NCBI GenBank assembly: GCA_964431735.1
Contig: CAYSLJ010000063.1
Coordinates: 1 to 37,225, forward strand
Direction of reading: 5' to 3'
DNA length: 37,225 nt
DNA from: CALARM01 sp964431735
GTDB taxonomy: Bacteria; Vulcanimicrobiota; SpSt-956; JAKJGF01
Position 1 is the stretch's first letter, and every line of letters starts with the position of its first letter. The notes below the pieces were generated by a model. It did no database searches and was not told where the DNA came from. It was given only the letters and a program-made list of their open reading frames with translations. This document shows, piece after piece, positions 31,935-37,225 of the stretch. The position numbers and the translations under genes are program-made.

Positions 31935-32699
31935 ATTTACACAGCCATAGTAGTAGACGATGAAAGTCCTGCCAGAGAGGAACTTATTACCCTTATAAAT
32001 GAAGGAAGTGAAGATATAGAAATTATCGGAGAAGCATCATCAGGACTCAGTGCTCTTCGACTTATAGCAGAGAAAAAACCTGACATAGTGTTTCTAGATA
32101 TTCAAATGCCCGGCATTGACGGACTCGAACTGGCAAGAGAAATTACTTTTATGGAAGAGAAACCTGTCATAGTTTTTGTTACTGCCTATGACGAATATGC
32201 CATAAAAGCTTTTGAACTTGCTGCCACTGATTATATACTGAAACCTGCCCATCCTAAAAGATTAAAAAAAACACTGGAAAGAGTTATTTCTATAACAGGG
32301 GAAAAAGCAGACAGAGACAGAACTGTGGAAAAACTATTTACAGTTTCCTGCCAGTCGAAACTGACCAGAATAATAGCCCGGAGAAAAGGTAAAGAGAATC
32401 GTATTCTCGTTGATATTCAGGATATACTTTATTTCTATGCCAGAGGAAGGGACTGTTTTTTAGTAACAGAAGGAGAAGAATTTGACGTAAAATACAATCT
32501 GAAAGAACTTGAAGAAAGACTTGATAAAATTTTTGTAAGATGTCATAAAAGTTTTCTTGTTAATATCAATCATATAGGAGAGATTATTCCCTGGTTTACC
32601 GGTTCTTATATGATAAAAATGAATGACAGGCAAAAAAGCGAAGTTCCTGTAAGCAGGAAATATGCAAAAGATTTTAAAGATTCTGTGGGATGGACTTAA
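31935..32699 (+). CDS. LytTR-family response regulator with an apparent ATT start
   Basis: In the coding frame a TGA stands at 31926-31928 and the only usable codon before the receiver is ATT at 31935, just after GGGGGTGAG. From there the protein reads YTAIVVDDESPAREELITL, as LytR-type regulators should, with Asp8/Asp9 and phospho-acceptor Asp55 in FLDIQMPG. The next candidate start, GTG at 32088, would cut off half the receiver. The C-terminal LytTR DNA-binding domain (about 135-250) has ILYFYARGRDCFL, RCHKSFLVNINHI and VSRKYAK. The 254-aa length is normal. One extra T in 31931-31938 would instead give a normal GTG start. It pairs with the LytS-type kinase. Confidence 0.85.
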   Translation: MYTAIVVDDESPAREELITLINEGSEDIEIIGEASSGLSALRLIAEKKPDIVFLDIQMPGIDGLELAREITFMEEKPVIVFVTAYDEYAIKAFELAATDYILKPAHPKRLKKTLERVISITGEKADRDRTVEKLFTVSCQSKLTRIIARRKGKENRILVDIQDILYFYARGRDCFLVTEGEEFDVKYNLKELEERLDKIFVRCHKSFLVNINHIGEIIPWFTGSYMIKMNDRQKSEVPVSRKYAKDFKDSVGWT

Positions 32700-32980
32700 T
32701 TCCATTTATTTAATTGCTTCAAATAGCTTTTTTTAGGATTTATCATATATTCAATTTCTGCTTCAACTTTTTTCAGGATAATCTGTTCAACAGTTCCTTT
32801 ATCGGTTTTAATAAGTTTTGCAGGGGCTCTGTAAAAATCCTGGCCACAGTTAAAACAGTGAAAAAAAGCAAAATCTCCTTCCCTGCTTACATACTTTGCC
32901 ATCATATTTTCAAGTGGCCACTCACATCTCGGACAGATATTATTTGATTTTTTATAAAATTTCTTTCTGAAAAAACTCAT
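32696..32980 (-). CDS. Small zinc-ribbon protein
   Basis: GAGGTAATAAA precedes the ATG. The 94-aa product has two CxxC pairs, CPRC and CFNCGQDF, spaced for one zinc site, followed by a charged helical tail (KGTVEQIILKKVEAEIEYMI). Its end overlaps the end of the convergent LytTR gene by 4 bp. I do not recognise a specific family. Confidence 0.7.
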   Translation of the reverse strand: MSFFRKKFYKKSNNICPRCEWPLENMMAKYVSREGDFAFFHCFNCGQDFYRAPAKLIKTDKGTVEQIILKKVEAEIEYMINPKKSYLKQLNKWN

Positions 32981-33035
32981 TTTATTACCTCACTGTAATA
33001 TTTCAATTATACAGTGTATTTAATTAAATGCCCCT

Positions 33036-34169
33036 CTATTTATCATCGTCAATTTCCCATAATTCTTTAGGTTTTATAGGAATGAGATAATCTTCTATAT
33101 TCACCTGATTGGCCATAGCTTCATTTAAATGGTTTTGCAGACATTCACTGAAAGACTGACCTGTATGATTGGAGTAAAGGGCATCTGCAAAATATCTGGC
33201 TAAAGAGACAGTCCTGAGCCATTTATAAGATGTATCATGATAACTCTGTCCTCTGGGAATAGTATCTGTCGTAAGGACTTCAATATTTGCGTCGTAAAAT
33301 TTCTTTTCAGCAGGTATGCCTTTCTTATCTGTGCTGAAAAGTCCATGAGTGCAACAGGCAAAAACCTTTTTTGCTCCTTCTTCCCAGAGAAGATTTGCTC
33401 CGTTCAGGACAGAACTGCCTGTATCTATTATATCATCTATCATTATAGCATATTTATTTCTTACATTTCCTATAAGCTGCAAAGATTCTGTTTTACCTGT
33501 TTCATCATAAAATCTTCTTTTTTCTATAATAGCACAGGTTGTGCCCAGTCTTTCAGCAAAGAAACGGGCTCTTGCAGCACCTCCCGTATCGGGGGATACC
33601 ACTACCAGTTCATTTACATCTACACTTCTCAATATGGCATGATTCTTATAATAAAGCAGAAACAGAGGTAATGCTCTTACATTATCGACAGGAACGTCGG
33701 CGAACCCCTGTGCTGCATCTGTATGCATTTCCGCAGTCACTATACGGTTAAAATATTTTCCTCCTGATGTTGCCAGAAGATCAAATATAAGTTTTGCAGA
33801 AATAGGTTCTCTCCCTTTTGTTTTTTTATCCTGCCTCTGAAAAGGTAAAAAACTCCAGTAATTGATAATACTATGGGCACCTGCCCTTTTCAGTGCATCA
33901 TTTATAACAAATACTTCAAAAAAATCTTTGAATATATTTTTATTTTTTCCCAGAATTATTGATTGAAAAACATGAACTGCCTTTTTTCTCAAGTTCACAT
34001 TTAATCTTGCACTCAATTCACCATTCGGGAAATCAATTATATCTACTTCCCCCAGGGTCAGATCCGGAACAGGACAATCTTTTAACGTTGAAAATTCTTT
34101 TACTACTTTTTGAGCGAATTGCTTTCCCGCTCTTCCTGCAATTACAACTAAATCATTGTGTTTAGTCAT
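33036..34169 (-). CDS. Ribose-phosphate pyrophosphokinase-like protein
   Basis: PRPP synthetase makes phosphoribosyl pyrophosphate from ribose 5-phosphate and ATP. The 377-aa protein is longer than the usual 310-320 aa, with an extended C-terminal tail (about residues 320-377). Core motifs are present: FPNGELSAR, FLPFQRQDKKTKGREPISAK, EMHTDAAQGF, SPDTGGAARAR and the PRPP loop IMIDDIIDTGSS. GAGGAGG precedes the ATG. It lies 20 nt downstream of the sensor kinase gene on the same strand. The family also contains inactive PRPP-synthetase-associated proteins, but no catalytic motif is visibly broken here. Confidence 0.9.
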   Translation of the reverse strand: MTKHNDLVVIAGRAGKQFAQKVVKEFSTLKDCPVPDLTLGEVDIIDFPNGELSARLNVNLRKKAVHVFQSIILGKNKNIFKDFFEVFVINDALKRAGAHSIINYWSFLPFQRQDKKTKGREPISAKLIFDLLATSGGKYFNRIVTAEMHTDAAQGFADVPVDNVRALPLFLLYYKNHAILRSVDVNELVVVSPDTGGAARARFFAERLGTTCAIIEKRRFYDETGKTESLQLIGNVRNKYAIMIDDIIDTGSSVLNGANLLWEEGAKKVFACCTHGLFSTDKKGIPAEKKFYDANIEVLTTDTIPRGQSYHDTSYKWLRTVSLARYFADALYSNHTGQSFSECLQNHLNEAMANQVNIEDYLIPIKPKELWEIDDDK

Positions 34170-34189
34170 AGAACCTCCTCGATATTACC

Positions 34190-35314
34190 TTATTTATCAA
34201 CAGGCAGATAAACTGTAAAATCCGTACCCCTTCCCTGTTCACTCTGTATATTTATTTCACCGCCATGACCTTTTATTATATCGTAGGCAATTGTAATGCC
34301 CATACCTATACCGGTAGACCAGTCAATTTCATCTTTATTTAAAAGTTTTGTTGTAAAAAACGGCTCATATATTTTATCCTGATATTCAAACCCGATACCT
34401 TCTCCAGTATCTGAAAAAGTTATTTCTATCTTATCTTCTTTCAGACTGGTAGCTACAATAATTTTCTTCACAGAACCGGTGAGAGATGCACAGGCATTAA
34501 TCAATATGTTAAAAAGAGCTTCCCTGAGCTTAAATTTATCTACTGTAATTTCCGGCACATCTCCATAAGACTTTTTAAGATCTATACCATCTTTGATTAA
34601 TTTCTTTTCAATAATTACAAGTATTTCGTCTATAAAATCATTTATATTTATCTGGCATGGCTCCATCTCTGCTCTTCTGCTGAAATTCAGGATACTTTTG
34701 GTAAGTCTGCTACCTCTTTCACTGCTGCTAACTATACCGTTGAAAGCTTTATTTCTTATCGTTTCATCTTTTTCTATCAAACCAAGCTGGGCCCAGTTTT
34801 TTGTTACAGTAAGTATATTATTGAATTCATGTGCCACATAACTGGTCAATTTACCTATAATTGCCATTTTATGAGCTTTTATAATTCTATCTCTGAGAGT
34901 ATCATTATTGGCATATTTAAAATAATCTTCCAGATCAGTCATGAACTTCTCTTCTATTGCATCAAAAAAGGTTACCATGTTTATGTAGACTTTATTAATA
35001 TCTTCTTCCGGCACATGTTTCAAACACATGTCCAGGAATACATTTCTGATTATTTTTAATCCTTTGAGGGCTTTTTTGAAGGGAATACTGTCTCTATGAG
35101 TCTTTTTTGTCTGAATGAAATAATATAAACGGGGAATATTATCGGTACCGGCGTGAGTTAAACCTTCGATTAATTCGTTTATAAAAAACGGCAGAGGCGA
35201 ATAAATCTCGACAAGATCAGGATAAATGGAAGCTTCAAATTCTTCCACGATTTTCTTTAGAAAATCCTTTTTTGACTCTTTTACTATATTTTCTATAGAA
35301 TAAGAAAAAGTCAT
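34190..35314 (-). CDS. Cytoplasmic sensor histidine kinase with helical N-terminal domain
   Basis: The 374-aa product has no membrane segment. An all-helical N-terminal domain (about 1-140) resembles the RsbRD-type sensor domain of stress-response proteins. Then HisKA with His162 in SYVAHEFNNILTV, and a GHKL ATPase with the N box FNILINACASL and the DTGEGIGF and TGIGMGITIAYDII boxes. GGGAGTT precedes the ATG. No response regulator is next to it; the downstream PRPP synthetase gene is only 20 nt away and likely cotranscribed. Confidence 0.88.
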   Translation of the reverse strand: MTFSYSIENIVKESKKDFLKKIVEEFEASIYPDLVEIYSPLPFFINELIEGLTHAGTDNIPRLYYFIQTKKTHRDSIPFKKALKGLKIIRNVFLDMCLKHVPEEDINKVYINMVTFFDAIEEKFMTDLEDYFKYANNDTLRDRIIKAHKMAIIGKLTSYVAHEFNNILTVTKNWAQLGLIEKDETIRNKAFNGIVSSSERGSRLTKSILNFSRRAEMEPCQININDFIDEILVIIEKKLIKDGIDLKKSYGDVPEITVDKFKLREALFNILINACASLTGSVKKIIVATSLKEDKIEITFSDTGEGIGFEYQDKIYEPFFTTKLLNKDEIDWSTGIGMGITIAYDIIKGHGGEINIQSEQGRGTDFTVYLPVDK

Positions 35315-35408
35315 AAAGCTAACTCCCGCACGTTATATAATCATAATATTACACACATAACTTTAAAACCCTTCTTAAATTTTTTAAAAATCCATAATTA
35401 AGAAGGAA

Positions 35409-35495
35409 TGAATAGTGAGTAGTGTGAATAGTGAGTAGTGAATAGTGAGTATAAAACCCACTCACTACTCACCACTCACTACTCACTATTTATAG
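35409..35495. repeat. GTGAATAGTGAG repeat hairpin
   Basis: Left side: three to four units of GAATAGTGAGTAGT; right side: the inverse, ACTCACTACTCACCACTCAC and on, so the whole can fold into a long hairpin. It is directly followed (35497-35535) by a TACC-type outer arm (TTTACCTGTTCCGGTACTAA). It lies between divergent genes, so it is not a terminator by position. Confidence 0.75.
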
Positions 35496-35570
35496 TTTTT
35501 TGGATACTCTTTTACCTGTTCCGGTACTAAGTTATAAAATAGACTATAATTTATTTTAACGGAGGAAAAC

Positions 35571-36800
35571 ATGGAAAAAATAAAGACCATAAATAGAAAC
35601 AGAGGTCAGACATATCTCGGAGAAAAAGGTTTAATAGCTCTAATAACACTCCTGAGTGCCTTCATACCACTGTCTACCGACCTTTATCTTCCTGCCCTGC
35701 CGGGTATGGCAAAATATTTTAATGTTCCGGTAAACCAGGCCAATCTCACTCTTATATTATTTATGGCTTTCTTTGGTCTGGGCATGCTGATATGGGGGCC
35801 ATTAAGCGACAGATACGGCCGTAAGCCTGTACTGATTGCAGGTCTCAGTCTCTATATAATTGCAAGCCTTTCATGCATCTATGCAGGTACAATTTATCAA
35901 CTCATTATGTGCCGTATTTTTCAGGCTCTCGGAGGAGGAGCGGCTTCTGCTGTAGCGACAGCTATGGTAAAGGATGTTTACCGTGGCAGACAGCGTGAAA
36001 CTGCACTGGCAATGGTTCAGTCCATGGTTGTAATATCACCGGCAGTGGCTCCGGTCATTGGCGGTATGATCCTGGAATTTACATCATGGCGCGGTGTATT
36101 TCTCCTTCTGGCTGCCATAGGTGCTATGGCAATGGCAGGTGCTGTTATGATGAAAGAAACAATAGAGAAGCGCCACATGGGAACAATAGGGGAAACAATA
36201 GGGAGGCTCGGTTCTGTATTAAAAAACCCTGGTTTTACATCTCTGCTTATAGTGTTTTCCCTGTCAGGTATTCCTTTTATGGCTTTTCTCGCATCATCAT
36301 CTTACATATATATAGATGGTTTCAGACTGAGTGCCCGGACATACGGCTATTATTTTACGGCAAATGCAATCGGGTTACTGGTCGGCCCCATATTATATTT
36401 ATATCTGTCAAAAAAAATCGGACGTTCTTCAATTATTATTGTCTGTTTTTTGCTGGTAGCCATAAGCGGATTACTTATCTGCACTTTTGGCAGTCTGAAA
36501 CCGTGGATATTTGCCATATCACTCCTGCCATCCACTCTGGCAGGAAGTTGTATCCGTCCCCCCGGTGTGAATCTGATGCTGGAACAGCAGCAGGAAGATA
36601 CAGGCTCAGTTGTATCACTGATAGGTTGCACCGGCATATGCACGGGCAGTATCGGGATGATGCTGATTTCTCTTAACTGGAGTAATCTTATTTTAGCCCT
36701 GGGAACTATAACAATAATCATACCACTGATATGTGAAGCAATATGGCTGAGTATTTTTCAGAAGCCTTTCATAAAGCAAATTCCTGACACGGCCGGATAA
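35571..36800 (+). CDS. Bcr/CflA-type MFS drug exporter
   Basis: The 409-aa product is a 12-segment major facilitator. The Bcr/CflA subfamily signs are visible: STDLYLPALPGMAKYF in the first segment region, motif A GPLSDRYGRKPVL, CRIFQALGGGAASAVATAM, and SPAVAPVIGGMI in segment five. Family members export bicyclomycin, chloramphenicol and related compounds by proton exchange; the substrate here is unknown. GGAGG lies 5 nt before the ATG. A TATAAT at 35545-35550 may be its -10 box. Confidence 0.92.
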   Translation: MEKIKTINRNRGQTYLGEKGLIALITLLSAFIPLSTDLYLPALPGMAKYFNVPVNQANLTLILFMAFFGLGMLIWGPLSDRYGRKPVLIAGLSLYIIASLSCIYAGTIYQLIMCRIFQALGGGAASAVATAMVKDVYRGRQRETALAMVQSMVVISPAVAPVIGGMILEFTSWRGVFLLLAAIGAMAMAGAVMMKETIEKRHMGTIGETIGRLGSVLKNPGFTSLLIVFSLSGIPFMAFLASSSYIYIDGFRLSARTYGYYFTANAIGLLVGPILYLYLSKKIGRSSIIIVCFLLVAISGLLICTFGSLKPWIFAISLLPSTLAGSCIRPPGVNLMLEQQQEDTGSVVSLIGCTGICTGSIGMMLISLNWSNLILALGTITIIIPLICEAIWLSIFQKPFIKQIPDTAG

Positions 36801-36856
36801 ATTATTTAGATAAACTGCTTCTACATAATTTTCATCTAAAGCTTTATTTTTGACCG

Positions 36857-36938
36857 GGATTTATATGAGAATCGTCACGCGTAACGCGTGACGGGAGGAA
36901 CAAATTCTCATATTTCGTTGTGACCGAACAGGTCATGG
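36857..36938 (+). repeat. Repeat A, copy 2 (three-unit core)
   Basis: This matches 19549-19637 in the same orientation but its core (36873-36898) has three units, CGTCACG, CGTAACG, CGTGACG, plus GGAGG, one unit fewer. The hairpin after the core is TGACC-GAACA-GGTCA. It lies after the exporter gene. Confidence 0.85.
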
Positions 36939-36950
36939 TCATGTTCAGGA

Positions 36951-37040
36951 TTATAGTGTAGTTCACAACAAATTACAGATAATCCTCGCGTCACGCGTCA
37001 CGAAGCACTTAATTTCTAATAAGTTATGAAACTAACTATA
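36951..37040 (-). repeat. Repeat B, copy 2 (two-unit core)
   Basis: This is the reverse complement of 21187-21290 with very few changes outside the core. The core (36984-37002, read on the minus strand) has two CGTGACG units plus CGAGG instead of four units. It begins 13 bp after repeat A, copy 2, so two repeat types are packed together here. Confidence 0.88.
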
Positions 37041-37119
37041 AAGAATTACCTGGATTAGAAATTTCAAGTAACGTAATTCTAGAGTAGTTCTAAAAAATTT
37101 TGTCCTAAAGTTTCTCTAC

Positions 37120-37225
37120 ATACTCGCAACAGGTAAATAGCTACTTAATCTTTTTCGGACATTATTTTTTGTACTTAGAGCCTATCCGAAAAGTCATCAA
37201 ATACCTTCCGGTGTGTGAGGCTCTT
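37120..37225. repeat. Right-end inverted repeat (left half of a palindromic element)
   Basis: 37181-37225 is a perfect inverted copy of 7-51 and ends GGCTCTT, matching the GGCTCT that closes the left arm of the hairpin elements. A TACC-type outer arm (CGCAACAGGTAAATAGCTAC) lies upstream at about 37125-37145. The window therefore ends at the tip of a palindrome that its left end continues. Confidence 0.85.

Noticed and set aside
35409..35495. Terminator made of the GTGAATAGTGAG hairpin
   Set aside because: It lies between divergent genes, where no transcript from an annotated gene should end.
311..37002. CRISPR array made of the CGTRACG units
   Set aside because: The units are directly adjacent without spacers and are scattered as single clusters; no cas gene is present.
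1..37225. The whole window as a large transposon or phage bounded by terminal inverted repeats
   Set aside because: The content is housekeeping and regulatory genes with no transposase, integrase or phage structural gene; the end repeats are halves of a small palindromic element.

Overview
The window reads as a chromosomal segment of an AT-rich, uncultivated-looking bacterium that I cannot place in a phylum from sequence alone. It has lipoprotein and secretion signals, a type IV pilus retraction ATPase, bacterial microcompartment vertex proteins, a selenocysteine pathway gene (selA), an AMMECR1-system radical SAM enzyme (amrS) and many two-component and Ser/Thr kinase proteins. That mix fits an anaerobic or microaerobic environmental bacterium; this is inference. 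I found no rRNA, tRNA, CRISPR array or IS transposase.

Layout. 1-3160: a secreted CAP-domain protein bracketed by two structured hairpin elements, then three minus-strand EutN/CcmL vertex genes. 3171-9574: a cysteine-rich exported protein, a zinc-ribbon/Ser-Thr kinase/SUMF1 fusion, and a hybrid histidine kinase led by a small membrane protein. 9660-11823: selA and two DUF4870-like membrane proteins. 11826-15528 (minus): uppP with a DUF4446 gene, an unknown gene, amrS and a small protein. 15950-19475 (minus): pilT and a large exported membrane-anchored protein. 19759-21159: a hicBA toxin-antitoxin pair and a lipoprotein. 21629-26745 (plus): short-form alaS, a DUF3298-type exported protein, a pentapeptide-repeat protein, a ProRS-like protein and a 47-aa protein. 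27101-32980: Uma2-type nuclease, FAD/NAD oxidoreductase, a 13-repeat TPR membrane protein and a LytS/LytT-type two-component pair, then a zinc-ribbon protein. 33036-36800: PRPP synthetase and a sensor kinase (minus), and a Bcr/CflA-type exporter (plus).

Two things stand out. First, the ProRS-like protein (24847-26550) has lost the synthetic-site motifs that define prolyl-tRNA synthetase (the GPTHEE, motif 2, SHEF and GIEVGHIF segments and the motif 3 glycines) but keeps the inserted editing domain. It looks like a paralogue turned into an editing or regulatory factor. Second, the intergenic regions are full of palindromic repeats. One family carries a GC-rich core of 7-bp CGTRACG units (usually four, ending CGAGG) between AT-rich inverted arms. 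Two pairs of otherwise near-identical copies differ by exactly one and two units. Another family (91-231, 1485-1633, and a copy split across the two window ends) keeps the same fold with different but compensating arm sequences.

Several gene starts needed correction. A LytT-type regulator appears to start at ATT (31935). A small membrane protein probably starts at TTG (9574). Several other genes start downstream of their longest open frame, as judged by ribosome binding sites.
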